From assembly GCA_900316975.1 (NCBI GenBank), contig ONFA01000026.1, positions 1-64,000 on the forward strand: a stretch of DNA of 64,000 nt. Reading direction: 5' to 3'. Below the pieces are notes generated by a model. The model ran no database searches. It was not told where the DNA came from and saw nothing but the letters and a program-made list of their open reading frames with translations. Position numbers and translations under genes: made by a program. Positions within the stretch are counted from its first letter, which is position 1; each line of letters starts with the position of its first letter. This stretch comes from an uncultured Prevotellaceae bacterium (GTDB lineage Bacteria; Bacteroidota; Bacteroidia; Bacteroidales; Bacteroidaceae). This document shows, piece after piece, positions 1 through 10,384 of this stretch.

Positions 1-324
1 AATTATTATTGGAACCAATTTTTGGAAATTATTGGAAATTATTGTCCGAGAAAAATGCGGCTTGCCGCATCATATAAACTATTTTTGTTCACCTACTTAT
101 CATAATTTCACCCACTAATTTCTATAATTATGATAATTTGTGGATAAAATTATTTTAATTATGGTAATTTGTTTCTTAATGACCGATTCGGGTTTAAGAA
201 TAAGAAGTGAAAGGAGTTAAACTTATACAAAATAACCCTAATCTCTAAACTCTAAACCCTCAACCCTCAACCCTCAACTCTAAACTCCCCAACCCTCAAC
301 TCTAAACCCTCAACTCTAACAATC
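1..324. other. Intergenic region upstream of queF
   Basis: No gene seen. It opens with tandem TTGGAAATTAT-like words. A perfect palindrome (ATGCGGCTTGCCGCAT) lies at about 56-71, and the same TGCGGCTTGCCGCA core recurs near 12.89 and 14.23 kb. A second part is A/T-rich with repeated TAATTATG words. From 238 to 320 there is an array of CTCTAAACCCTCAACC words ending just before queF. No convincing TAnnTTTG promoter was found; TAATTTG at about 165 is one base short. Confidence 0.6.
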
Positions 325-789
325 ATGAATCAACGTGAAAATGAAGGGCTTTCCGCCCTCGGCAAAAAGACTGAATACCGTCAAGACTATGCTCCTGAAG
401 TGTTAGAAACCTTTCAGAACAAACACCCCGAAAACGACTACTGGGTGCAGTTCAACTGCCCCGAGTTCACCTCCCTGTGTCCCATCACAGGACAGCCCGA
501 CTTTGCAGAAATCCGCATCTCCTACCTGCCCGACCAACGCATGGTGGAAAGCAAATCCCTCAAACTATACCTTTTCTCTTTCCGCAACCACGGTGACTTC
601 CACGAAGACTGCGTCAATATCATCATGAAAGACCTCATCAAACTGATGGATCCCAAATACATTGAAGTCACAGGCATCTTCACTCCCCGCGGCGGCATCA
701 GCATCTACCCTTACGCCAACTACGGACGCCCTGGCACCAAGTATGAAGAAATGGCAAACTATCGCTTGCAGAACCACAACATGCAGTAA
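325..789 (+). CDS. queF: QueF, NADPH-dependent preQ0 reductase
   Basis: Cytosolic enzyme reducing 7-cyano-7-deazaguanine (preQ0) to preQ1 in queuosine synthesis. At 154 aa it matches the short unimodular QueF class. Family hallmarks are visible: the nucleophilic Cys52 in [13 protein letters not shown] with Asp59 following, the ESKSLKLY motif at 75-82, and the NHGDFHED segment at 88-95. It is the only gene of the queuosine pathway here. It converges on the btuC-like gene with a 14-bp gap and no visible terminator between them. Confidence 0.95.
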   Translation: MNQRENEGLSALGKKTEYRQDYAPEVLETFQNKHPENDYWVQFNCPEFTSLCPITGQPDFAEIRISYLPDQRMVESKSLKLYLFSFRNHGDFHEDCVNIIMKDLIKLMDPKYIEVTGIFTPRGGISIYPYANYGRPGTKYEEMANYRLQNHNMQ

Positions 790-803
790 ACAGAAAATGA
801 CAG

Positions 804-1802
804 TTACTTACGCCGTAAGATGATGTAAAGGATAACGGGAGCACCCATGATGGGGGTGATGGCGTTGAGAGGAATGACGGTGGTGGGTGGCAAAGTGCAA
901 AGGAGATTGCAGAGAAGCGCCAGCACAGCACCGGTAAGCATGGTAAAAGGAAGGAGCACACGGTGGTTGGACGTGCCGAGCAGGAGGAATGCCACATGAG
1001 GGGTCGCCAAACCGAGGAAAGCAACAGGACCACAATAGGCGGTGATGACAGCCGTAAGCAGACCTGTGGCAAGGAGGAGCAGATTGCGTGTGCGCTGGAT
1101 GTTCACACCCAGATTGACGGCATAGTTTTCACCTAAGAGAATGGCGTTAAGAGGCTTGATGAGCAACAAAGCCAGCACTAACCCCACGATGCACAATGTG
1201 GCAAAGATGGGCATCTGCTGCATAGAGACACTGTTGAAATTGCCCATGCCCCAAATGAGGAAACTCTGTATGTTCTCCACAGAAGCAAGGAAATTGAGCA
1301 AGGAGATGACGGAAGAGGTGATGTAGCCCATCATGATACCTGTAATGAGGAGCATGAGGTTATTCTTCAGCAAAGAAGAGAAAAACAACAATAGCCCCAT
1401 GATGAGCATGGAGCCGAGGAATGCCGCACCCACAATCGCCAGATAGCCACTCCATGAGTAAAGCCCTGCTGTGATGGTGCCACCGAAGGCAAGCATGACG
1501 ATGGCCACACCAAGATTGGCACCTGAGGAGATACCGAGGATGGAAGGTCCAGCAAGAGGGTTGTGGAAGGAGGTCTGCAAGAGAAGACCTGCAGTGGCGA
1601 GTCCTGCACCTGCCAGCATAGCGGTGAGAGCGGTAGGAAGTCGGGAACCAAGAATGATGTAAGATATGGCATCTTCAGACTCCCCTCCATGCAAAAGGGT
1701 CTGCAGCACATCGGTAGCGTCAATATGAACGGAACCGAAAAAGATGTTGAGGATAAAGAGTGCCACAACACCAACAATCAACAGGCAGATACGGAATCTC
1801 AT
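804..1802 (-). CDS. btuC: FecCD/BtuC-family ABC importer permease
   Basis: Inner-membrane permease of the FecCD/BtuC family (332 aa, about nine to ten hydrophobic helices), which imports B12 or iron-siderophore complexes. Family segments include the GILSSGANLGVA-type stretch near residue 90 and AYCGPVAFLGLATPH near residue 255. It is the last gene of the minus-strand run, after btuF-like, btuG-like and btuB, which argues for cobalamin as substrate. No ATPase (BtuD) gene follows; the next gene, queF, is on the other strand. Ferric-siderophore transport is the alternative reading. Confidence 0.85.
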   Translation of the reverse strand: MRFRICLLIVGVVALFILNIFFGSVHIDATDVLQTLLHGGESEDAISYIILGSRLPTALTAMLAGAGLATAGLLLQTSFHNPLAGPSILGISSGANLGVAIVMLAFGGTITAGLYSWSGYLAIVGAAFLGSMLIMGLLLFFSSLLKNNLMLLITGIMMGYITSSVISLLNFLASVENIQSFLIWGMGNFNSVSMQQMPIFATLCIVGLVLALLLIKPLNAILLGENYAVNLGVNIQRTRNLLLLATGLLTAVITAYCGPVAFLGLATPHVAFLLLGTSNHRVLLPFTMLTGAVLALLCNLLCTLPPTTVIPLNAITPIMGAPVILYIILRRK

Positions 1803-1832
1803 GAGAGTTGACAGTTAAGGTTAGGGTTTTCG

Positions 1833-2963
<1,131 letters not shown>

Positions 2964-2975
2964 AGTCTGATCTAA

Positions 2976-4112
2976 TTATTTAACATACTCTACACCCGTG
3001 TTGAACACCACTGAGATAGGACCTGTGGCAGTGTTCTCATACTTCTTCACGAATTTGCCCTGAGCATCATACTGGTTCGTGTAGGATGGCAGTGCATAAC
3101 CAGGATAGCCTGTCTCTGGATTCTCCTGATAGGAAACGATGAAGATGTTGCCAGTCACTGGGTCTGCTGCAATCACTGCAGGGCTGAAGATGCCCTCAGG
3201 ATTCCAACTGGTTGTGGTGCCTGTTGCTGCATCGTAGATAAGATAGGTGGTTTCAGCAGCACCATAAGGAGCATTCACTGTGTAAACTTTCTTGCCGTCA
3301 GTACACATAGCAGTACCATCCACCACTTTTGTCACCTCGCCAGATGCAGTGATTTTGCGGACACCTGCACCCGTCTGATTCCAAGAAGCATCGTATGTGC
3401 CATAATCCAAATAATAGACATCAGAACCAATCGTGAGAATCTGCATAGGGTTCGTGATTACCTCATCCTTGATTTCCTCCACCTTGCCACTACCGAGGTC
3501 AATCTTAGAGATGGAAGGATTCACACAACTGCCGTAGTCTGAGTTAGCCACGTAGATGCAACCATTGGCAATGGTCAGTCCGTCTGGATAGGAACCAACA
3601 GTGTAAGTGGTTTGCTTGGCAAAGTTCACAGTGTCGATGGCTGCCACAATACCATTGCCGCCATTGTTACTGTCGCCATAGAAAGTGACATAAAGGTTTC
3701 CGTTCTCACCCACTGCGGCACGAGGGCTGACGCCATCCTTTTCGCCCAAGAGGTCGATGGTGTTGATTTGCTTCACAACAGACAGCGTGTTCTTGTCGCA
3801 CACCCAAATAGTTGCCTCGGCATCCACCACAATGTAGAGTTTGCTTCCGTACTCTACAATATAGTTGGCTGTCTTACCAAGAGACTTGCCGTTTGCCTTC
3901 TGGAAAGCATTGGCAGTCACCGCACCTGCCTGATAGTCAATGTAACTAACATTACCATCAATGTTGGCCTTCTTATTACCAGAACCCACCACGAACATAC
4001 CATTAGACACGTCCACTTTCTTCAATTCTGGAGTGTCATCGTCGTTGCTACAAGCAGTAAAGAGGGCTGCGCCCATCATCAGTACTGCAAAACTCAAAAG
4101 ACTTTTTTTCAT
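2976..4112 (-). CDS. btuG: BtuG-like surface lipoprotein (DUF5074/YncE beta-propeller)
   Basis: 378-aa lipoprotein with a lipobox at Cys21 (ALFTAC|SNDDD) and the acidic SNDDD stretch typical of surface-exported Bacteroidetes lipoproteins. The rest consists of repeating beta-propeller blades (GSGNKKANIDGNVSYIDYQ, VWVCDKN-type and GIVAAIDTVNFAK segments) of the DUF5074 type. BtuG proteins of gut Bacteroides are such propellers; they cap BtuB and bind corrinoids very tightly. Placement directly after btuB supports that role. The functional call is by family and neighbourhood. Confidence 0.82.
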   Translation of the reverse strand: MKKSLLSFAVLMMGAALFTACSNDDDTPELKKVDVSNGMFVVGSGNKKANIDGNVSYIDYQAGAVTANAFQKANGKSLGKTANYIVEYGSKLYIVVDAEATIWVCDKNTLSVVKQINTIDLLGEKDGVSPRAAVGENGNLYVTFYGDSNNGGNGIVAAIDTVNFAKQTTYTVGSYPDGLTIANGCIYVANSDYGSCVNPSISKIDLGSGKVEEIKDEVITNPMQILTIGSDVYYLDYGTYDASWNQTGAGVRKITASGEVTKVVDGTAMCTDGKKVYTVNAPYGAAETTYLIYDAATGTTTSWNPEGIFSPAVIAADPVTGNIFIVSYQENPETGYPGYALPSYTNQYDAQGKFVKKYENTATGPISVVFNTGVEYVK

Positions 4113-4157
4113 TTTGTTAGGTTTTAATTGTTAAACGTGAAAAATAATGATTTATTG

Positions 4158-6161
4158 TTATAACTTATAACTAAGTGAAAATTGAAAGCTTCTGCCAGGC
4201 ATGGGATAGGCTCCCACAATCTCGTATTGCTTATCTGTCAGATTCTTCAAATCCAAACGTACCTCCATAACACCATACCCGATGTGGAAACGATGGTAGG
4301 CTGATGCACCCAATTCGTAGTAGCCATCCACCCGTGTCCCCTGTAGATGGGCATTGGTTGCCCAACGCTCACTCACCGTTGTCAAGTGGGTTGCGCAACA
4401 CACCCACGGATTTTCCCATGCCAATGCGAAAGAACCTTGATGCTCGGGCATATAGGCTATTTGGTTTCTGTAATAGGGCGAGGAGGGGTTAGTACGGTTT
4501 TGTGCCCGCTGATAACTATAACACCCCGATGCGGTGAGCAGATGGCGCTCGTTGAACTGATGGGTGGCATTGAGCGTGATGTCGGCTCCATATACACGCA
4601 CCTTGCCAACATTGACGCAGTTCCACACAAACATATTGAAGGGCACTGCCACAATCATGTCTTTGACCCAATTGTAATAGCCATCGAGGGTGGTCTGCAC
4701 GTGAGTCTTGCCAAAATCGCCCTGCCATGTCGTGCCGATGTTGAGTTGTTCGGTGCGTTCGGGCTGCAAGTCTTTGGAACCGTAATGGAAGAAATAGTTC
4801 TCGTTAAACGTGGGGGCACGGAATATCTCTTTATAGGAAGCACGTACATGCCATTGGGGCAACAACTGATAGGATATGCTGAGTGAGGGCGAGAGGCGAC
4901 GCATGTCGTCAGCCGCATCCCCCTGCTTGGCATCATTCAAATAGAGCGAATGGAGCAATCGTCCCATCACCGTAAGACGGTGGGTGCGGAATTTGGCCGT
5001 AGCCGACTGCAAAAGAGTATTGCGGAAAGGATGGGCATCGGTGTCAAGTGTACTGCTCAAGTTGTTGAAGGAATAATCGATAGAATAGTCGAATGCCCAA
5101 TTTTGCATAGGCATATAGAGCAGACAGGCAGAGGTGTAGTATTCACGTTGCCAATAGTCGGCATCCTGTATCTGACTCGCCACCATGCCATCATCATAGA
5201 GTGAGGCTGCCCAATTGAACTTGCCGTTGAGTTTGAGGGAGATTTTGGTGGTGAGACGTGTCTGGTACATGAGTTGTCCGAAGAGGTTGCGGTCGCGCAG
5301 GGTCTCACGACTGATATTGGAATAATAGTGCACTTGCCCTGGCAACTGACGGTCATTGTCGTAGTAATAAACTTTTCCTGTCAAGCGGTCGGAGGGGCGG
5401 ATGTTCCACACAAAATTCAGTTCGCCATGCCCTGAGTTCATGCGACTGTTCTTGCGATAGTCACTCACTTTTTCCGTCACGTTCTTGATGGTATAGGGGT
5501 AGTCGTTCTCGGCATAGGTGTATTCGCCCAAGGCAGAGAAGGCAAAGTGCCCGTTTAGGTTCTGTTCATATTTGAGGAAGGGTGACACATAGCCAAAAGA
5601 ACCCACCTTCAGTTGTGCCTTGAGATGTGGGCGCACATCGTCGGTCGGCAACTGCATGGACTGAATTTGGACTGTGGCTGGTGTGGTGACTTGTCGGGCT
5701 GGAATGAAGATGTCATCATTATCACCAATAACCAGCGAGAGACTGCCCACATTGTCCAACGAATAGCGAGACATATCTATCTCACCATTTTGGCACTCAC
5801 TGAGCATGACTCCATCGTAACTGACACCAGTATGTTTTGTGCCCAAACCACGCACAGATACAGTTTTCATGCCCCCTGCCCCACCATAGTCGCGCAATGT
5901 GATACCAGGCAGACGATGCAGAGCATCAGCCATGTCGGTCACACCCAATCGCAACATCTCGCCATGATCCATCACATACAGAGGAGCAGTAGAGGTCATT
6001 GTGTGGTGTTTATGACTATCCACCACCTGCACCTCGTTGAGACGAAGTGAGGTGGTGTCTGTCTGTGCCGACAATTGCGCCGTCACGATACTGAAGCCTA
6101 CAATTATCAAGAGTTTTCTCATTGCCAAAACGAATACAAAGATAAGAGATTTCCTTAACAT
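4158..6161 (-). CDS. btuB: BtuB-like TonB-dependent outer-membrane receptor
   Basis: TonB-dependent receptor (667 aa) with an N-terminal plug (ADALHRLPGITLRDYGGAGG, SVRGLGTKHTGVSYDGV) and a 22-strand barrel ending in FQFSLSYKL with a terminal hydrophobic pattern. Cobalamin is the likely ligand, because btuG-, btuF- and btuC-like genes follow and a cobalamin riboswitch heads the run. Its upstream ATG overlaps the stop codon of the carboxyltransferase gene (TAATG). A better signal peptide (MRKLLIIVGFSIVTAQLSAQ) begins at the second Met, near 6122, so that may be the real start. Confidence 0.88.
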   Translation of the reverse strand: MLRKSLIFVFVLAMRKLLIIVGFSIVTAQLSAQTDTTSLRLNEVQVVDSHKHHTMTSTAPLYVMDHGEMLRLGVTDMADALHRLPGITLRDYGGAGGMKTVSVRGLGTKHTGVSYDGVMLSECQNGEIDMSRYSLDNVGSLSLVIGDNDDIFIPARQVTTPATVQIQSMQLPTDDVRPHLKAQLKVGSFGYVSPFLKYEQNLNGHFAFSALGEYTYAENDYPYTIKNVTEKVSDYRKNSRMNSGHGELNFVWNIRPSDRLTGKVYYYDNDRQLPGQVHYYSNISRETLRDRNLFGQLMYQTRLTTKISLKLNGKFNWAASLYDDGMVASQIQDADYWQREYYTSACLLYMPMQNWAFDYSIDYSFNNLSSTLDTDAHPFRNTLLQSATAKFRTHRLTVMGRLLHSLYLNDAKQGDAADDMRRLSPSLSISYQLLPQWHVRASYKEIFRAPTFNENYFFHYGSKDLQPERTEQLNIGTTWQGDFGKTHVQTTLDGYYNWVKDMIVAVPFNMFVWNCVNVGKVRVYGADITLNATHQFNERHLLTASGCYSYQRAQNRTNPSSPYYRNQIAYMPEHQGSFALAWENPWVCCATHLTTVSERWATNAHLQGTRVDGYYELGASAYHRFHIGYGVMEVRLDLKNLTDKQYEIVGAYPMPGRSFQFSLSYKL

Positions 6162-7600
6162 TACAATGGCATATTGCCATGTTTCTTAGGTGGATTGCTC
6201 TGATTCTTGTTGCGTGACATCTCCAAAGCCTGGATAAGACGCAGACGGGTGTCGCAAGGCTGGATGATTTCGTCGATGTAACCCAATTGTGCGGCTGGCA
6301 TGGGGTTGGCGAATTTCTCCCTGTACTCTTCTATCTTCTGGGCACGCTCTTCTGGAGTGGCTTTGCGATAGAGGATGTTGCAGGCTCCTTCGGCTCCCAT
6401 CACGGCAATCTCAGCAGTGGGGTATGCGAAGTTCACGTCTGCCCCGATGCACTTGGAGTTCATCACGATATAAGCACCTCCGTAGGCTTTACGGGTGATG
6501 AGCGTGATTTTCGGCACCGTCGCCTCGGCAAAGGCATAGACAATCTTGGCACCATGACGGATGATGCCGTTGTGCTCCTGCTGCACACCGGGCAAGAAAC
6601 CTGGCACATCCTCGACGGCGATGAGGGGGATGTTGAAGCAGTCACAGAAGCGGATGAAACGGGCAGCCTTGTCAGAAGCATCAATGTCGAGGGCTCCTGC
6701 CAAGAAGTTGGGCTGGTTGGCTACGAAACCGACAGTACGTCCTGCCATACGTCCGAAACCTATGACAATATTCTTTGCAAATTCAGGCTGAATTTCGAAG
6801 AAGTACTGCTGGTCGCAGACTGGCTCGATGATATTGCGGATGTCATAAGGAATATTGGGATCTGTCGGCACCACAGTATCAAGTTCATGACAGATGCGGT
6901 CCACCTCGTCAGTGACAGGATGTACGGGGGCATCTTCCATGTTGTTGGAGGGAATGAACCCAATGAGTTCACGGATGGTCATGAGGGTCTCTTCATCGTT
7001 GTTGCAGATGAAGTGGCTCACACCGCTCACCGAGTTATGAGTCATGGCACCACCGAGGGTTTCCTTGTCCACATCCTCGTTGGTCACAGCCTTCACCACG
7101 TTGGGACCCGTCACAAACATCTGGCTCTGCTCTTTCACCATCAGGATGAAGTCGGTGAGAGCAGGACTATAGCAGGAACCACCTGCACAAGGCCCGAGAA
7201 TGGCACTGATTTGGGGGATGACACCCGATGCCATCACATTTCTCCTGAAGATGTGGGCAAAACCTGTGAGGGATTCCACTCCCTCTTGGATGCGGGCGCC
7301 ACCAGAATCATTCAATCCGATGATAGGGGCACCGTTCTTCAGTGCCAGATCCTGCACCTTGGCTATCTTCTGGGCATTGGCTGCCGAGAGCGAACCACCC
7401 AACACGGCAAAGTCGAAGGCATAGACAAAGACGATACGCCCGTCAATCTTACCATAACCAGAGATGACGCCATCGCCTTCGATGCGTTTCTTCTCCATGC
7501 CAAAGTCGGTGCAACGATGCACCACATGCTTGTCCATTTCCACAAAGGTGCCACGGTCAAGCAGCGTTTCTATTCTTTCTCTTGCTGTAAGTTTCATCAT
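6161..7600 (-). CDS. Acyl-CoA (propionyl-CoA) carboxyltransferase beta subunit
   Basis: Carboxyltransferase of the PccB/MmdA family (479 aa). It moves CO2 from carboxybiotin to an acyl-CoA, probably propionyl-CoA giving methylmalonyl-CoA. Both crotonase-fold halves are visible: [11 protein letters not shown] at about 97-107, [12 protein letters not shown] at about 137-148, and [11 protein letters not shown] in the C-terminal half. It starts about 35 residues inside the usual family N-terminus ([11 protein letters not shown] comes at once), so it is a short version. Biotin carrier and biotin carboxylase genes lie directly upstream. Methylmalonyl-CoA decarboxylase alpha subunit is the alternative. 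Confidence 0.88.
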   Translation of the reverse strand: MMKLTARERIETLLDRGTFVEMDKHVVHRCTDFGMEKKRIEGDGVISGYGKIDGRIVFVYAFDFAVLGGSLSAANAQKIAKVQDLALKNGAPIIGLNDSGGARIQEGVESLTGFAHIFRRNVMASGVIPQISAILGPCAGGSCYSPALTDFILMVKEQSQMFVTGPNVVKAVTNEDVDKETLGGAMTHNSVSGVSHFICNNDEETLMTIRELIGFIPSNNMEDAPVHPVTDEVDRICHELDTVVPTDPNIPYDIRNIIEPVCDQQYFFEIQPEFAKNIVIGFGRMAGRTVGFVANQPNFLAGALDIDASDKAARFIRFCDCFNIPLIAVEDVPGFLPGVQQEHNGIIRHGAKIVYAFAEATVPKITLITRKAYGGAYIVMNSKCIGADVNFAYPTAEIAVMGAEGACNILYRKATPEERAQKIEEYREKFANPMPAAQLGYIDEIIQPCDTRLRLIQALEMSRNKNQSNPPKKHGNMPL

Positions 7601-7602
7601 TT

Positions 7603-8118
7603 TTAATTTTCAATTTTCAATTTAATCAGCGCTTGTTCCACACGAGCACTGTCACCCACATTCACTAACACATCTTTCACGATACAATCAGCATTGACTT
7701 TATAGTTCGACTGCATCTTCATGGCTTCCATCGTCAACACGGTGTCGCCGGCTTTGAGGGTGTCACCGGGCTTCACGTAGATGTTGACAATCTTGCAAGG
7801 CATGGGTGCCGTAATGACATCTGCCTGCACAGAGTCTTGAGAGCCTCCACGGCGCATCTTCATATACTTCGCCTGCGAATCAAGCATATCAATCTGATAA
7901 GTCGAGTAGTTGAGGTTCACACGGTAGTGCTTCTCCCCACTCTCTCGGATGAGTTCGGCATTGTACGAATTTCCATCGTAGATGAGGGAGCAAGTGCCAT
8001 TTTCCAGCATCGCCACATCCACATCATACACCTTTCCGTCAATGTCTATCTTCACTTGGTTGCCCTCCTTGTTCAACAGGGTCACTTCCAAGGTCTTGTT
8101 TCCAACTTGTATTTCCAT
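7603..8118 (-). CDS. Biotin carboxyl carrier protein
   Basis: 171-aa biotin/lipoyl-attachment protein. The C-terminal biotinyl domain (about 100-171) carries the EAMKMQ motif, with the acceptor Lys at 134, followed by the usual hairpin. The first 90 residues form a separate beta-rich domain typical of Bacteroidetes acyl-CoA carboxylase carriers. It sits two bases from the carboxyltransferase start and downstream of the biotin carboxylase, completing a three-subunit acyl-CoA carboxylase. Confidence 0.92.
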   Translation of the reverse strand: MEIQVGNKTLEVTLLNKEGNQVKIDIDGKVYDVDVAMLENGTCSLIYDGNSYNAELIRESGEKHYRVNLNYSTYQIDMLDSQAKYMKMRRGGSQDSVQADVITAPMPCKIVNIYVKPGDTLKAGDTVLTMEAMKMQSNYKVNADCIVKDVLVNVGDSARVEQALIKLKIEN

Positions 8119-8374
8119 CTTTTCATTTACAATTTACTATGTACAATATGACAATTTACATCCTGTCCGTATGGCAAATAGTTGAATAATTTAAGTTTCG
8201 CAAATGCTCAACTTCTTTGGAGTTAAAGGAGTTATAAGGAGTTATCGCTCCGCTCAGGAGTTAAAAGCCGATACTCTGCCAGCAGCATGACATTTGGCTT
8301 TAACTCCTTTAACTCCTCTAACTCCTTTAACTCCTCCATAAATTGTACATCGTAATTTGTCAAATTGTACATGT
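8119..8374. repeat. Inverted GGAGTTA word arrays between biotin carrier and biotin carboxylase genes
   Basis: No gene. About four GGAGTTA-type words (8217-8250) face about four TAACTCC-type words (8302-8337), so the spacer could fold into a long hairpin with a loop of about 50 bases. TTTACAATT/AATTGTACA words flank it. A CTGTCCGTATGGCAAAT element near 8162 recurs near 61400 as CTGTCCGCATGGCAAAT. Confidence 0.7.
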
Positions 8375-9889
8375 TTATACTCTCAACACACCTTTCTGCA
8401 ATCCGAATGCCCTCCAGCGGCTGATTGCCGTATTCTCCACGGTGGGTGTGGTGGGTTTATTCTCTTCGAGATTCATCAAGTAGTCAATGTATGCCGCAAT
8501 GACAGCCATCGGTTCGGAATCGTTCTTGAAACCAGGACGTGGACGCAAGCGATCTTGATTACGCTCGATGAAGTAGGTGTTGTAGTTACCCTGCTTGAAG
8601 TCTGGCACATCAATGATGCGACGCAGATAGCGGATGTTGGTGGTCAAACCTGTAATCTTATATTCATAGAGCACACGACGCATACGCTCGATGGCATATT
8701 CACGACTGGTTGCCCACACGATGAGTTTGCCAATCATCGGATCATAGTGTACAGGAATTTCGTAGCCTTCATAGACATAAGAATCAATACGAGTGCCGAT
8801 ACCATGTGGTTCGGTAAGTTGCTTGATCACTCCAGGCGACGGCATGAAATTGTGCTCCGTATCCTCAGCACAGATACGACATTCGATGGCATGTCCACGC
8901 TGTCGGATGTCCTCCTGGCGGTAGTTCAGTTCCTGTCCGTCAGCGATGAGGATTTGCTCCTTCACCAAGTCGATGCCCACGACTTCCTCAGTGATGGGAT
9001 GTTCCACCTGCAAACGGGTGTTCATCTCCAAGAAATAGAACTTGTGGTATTTATCCACGAGGAACTCGATGGTTCCTGCACCTTCATATCCTACGGCACG
9101 GGCTGCTGCCACGGCTTTAGCACCCATCTCCATACGCAGGTTGTAGTCGATGAACGGACTTGGACTTTCTTCCACAATTTTCTGATGACGACGCTGCACA
9201 GAGCATTCGCGGTCAAACAGATGCACTACATTGCCATGCTTGTCGCCCAGAATCTGAAACTCGATGTGGTGAGGTTCTTCCACAAATTTCTCGATATAGA
9301 CCGTATCGTCGCCAAAACCAGACATGGCTTCGCTACGAGCAGCGTTGTACATCTCCACCACATCCTCTTCACGTTCGATCAGGCGCATACCTTTGCCACC
9401 ACCACCCATCGAGGCCTTCAGCATGACAGGAAAACCTATCTTCTTTGCCACATCCACCGCCTCTTCAGCCGACTGGAGAGGTTCTTCAGTACCAGGCACC
9501 ACAGGCACTCCTGCCTCTATCATCTTGCGACGGGCACTGATTTTGTCGCCCATCTCTTCCATCGTTTCGGGTCGGGGACCTATGAAGATGAAACCCTCCT
9601 GTTCACAACGACGGGCAAATTCCGCATTTTCAGAAAGGAAGCCATACCCCGGATGGATGGCATCCACCTTATGCTTACGGGCTGCTTCGATGATATGGTC
9701 AATGTTCAAATAACTGTCGCTACTCGCTGCCCCACCAATGCACTCAGCCTCGTTGGCAAAGAGCACATGACGTGACAAGCGGTCAGCCGTACTATAGACT
9801 GCCACCGAACGGATGCCCATCTCGTAGCAACTACGCATCACACGGATAGCAATCTCCCCACGATTTGCTACTAATATTTTTCTAATCAT
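8375..9889 (-). CDS. accC: Biotin carboxylase subunit of acyl-CoA carboxylase
   Basis: ATP-grasp biotin carboxylase (504 aa) charging the biotin carrier with bicarbonate. Visible motifs are the N-terminal ILVANRGEIAIRV, the glycine-rich ATP loop GGGGKGM at 162-168, EFLEMN-type metal ligands and the NTRLQVEHP signature near residue 290. The length is slightly above plain AccC and carries a PccA/PycA-like C-terminal tail. It is separated from the carrier gene by a 255-bp spacer of inverted repeats, which may alter relative expression within the operon. Confidence 0.94.
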   Translation of the reverse strand: MIRKILVANRGEIAIRVMRSCYEMGIRSVAVYSTADRLSRHVLFANEAECIGGAASSDSYLNIDHIIEAARKHKVDAIHPGYGFLSENAEFARRCEQEGFIFIGPRPETMEEMGDKISARRKMIEAGVPVVPGTEEPLQSAEEAVDVAKKIGFPVMLKASMGGGGKGMRLIEREEDVVEMYNAARSEAMSGFGDDTVYIEKFVEEPHHIEFQILGDKHGNVVHLFDRECSVQRRHQKIVEESPSPFIDYNLRMEMGAKAVAAARAVGYEGAGTIEFLVDKYHKFYFLEMNTRLQVEHPITEEVVGIDLVKEQILIADGQELNYRQEDIRQRGHAIECRICAEDTEHNFMPSPGVIKQLTEPHGIGTRIDSYVYEGYEIPVHYDPMIGKLIVWATSREYAIERMRRVLYEYKITGLTTNIRYLRRIIDVPDFKQGNYNTYFIERNQDRLRPRPGFKNDSEPMAVIAAYIDYLMNLEENKPTTPTVENTAISRWRAFGLQKGVLRV

Positions 9890-9995
9890 AAAATCATTTA
9901 CAATTTCACTATTTACAATTTACAATTTGCTATTCGGAATGCGTAAATCCACCTGTTTCAATTGTACATTGTAAATGGCCAAATGATACATATAT

Positions 9996-10367
9996 TTACA
10001 TTTCCTGCTCCGACAACTCATTCGCCTCCATTAGCGCACAATCGTCAGTAATACGCTGGAGCGAGACAGCCGCCATGTTGAGCGTACGGAAACACTGTTT
10101 CAACATTACTTGTGCAGCAGGCGTCTTGACACCCATACGTTTTTTGAGGTTGAAGAGTTCCTTGGTGATGCCCAACAATTCATTTGTAGGCAAGAACGTC
10201 TCTTCCGAAGCCGTATCAATGGTATTGTCAATCTGCTCCATGATAGCAACCACCCCATCAGCCTTTTGCCTCTCGTCAAACGACTGGCTGATCAAATCCT
10301 CCACATTGCCCTTCAGTTGATTCATCAGGTCAATGTATTGTGTATAAGTTGAATGATAGATGTCCAT
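9996..10367 (-). CDS. Conserved 123-aa cytosolic protein of unknown function
   Basis: Not recognised. A small helical, acidic protein without signal peptide or membrane segment. It lies between the DASS permease and biotin carboxylase genes in the riboswitch-led run. About 107 bp of TTTACAATT words separate it from the biotin carboxylase gene. A role with the carboxylase or the permease is only suggested by position. Confidence 0.7.
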   Translation of the reverse strand: MDIYHSTYTQYIDLMNQLKGNVEDLISQSFDERQKADGVVAIMEQIDNTIDTASEETFLPTNELLGITKELFNLKKRMGVKTPAAQVMLKQCFRTLNMAAVSLQRITDDCALMEANELSEQEM

Positions 10368-10384
10368 ATTCTCACTTTATTTTA

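Noticed and set aside
238..320. Telomere-like CCCTAA/CCCTCAA repeats
   Set aside because: A linear replicon end is unlikely, as similar word arrays occur throughout the window inside and between genes.
6287..7606. 439-codon plus-strand ORF opposite the carboxyltransferase gene
   Set aside because: It is a mirror of a strongly conserved carboxyltransferase and has no family character of its own.
8357..9775. 472-codon plus-strand ORF opposite the biotin carboxylase gene
   Set aside because: His-rich antisense shadow of a highly conserved ATP-grasp gene.
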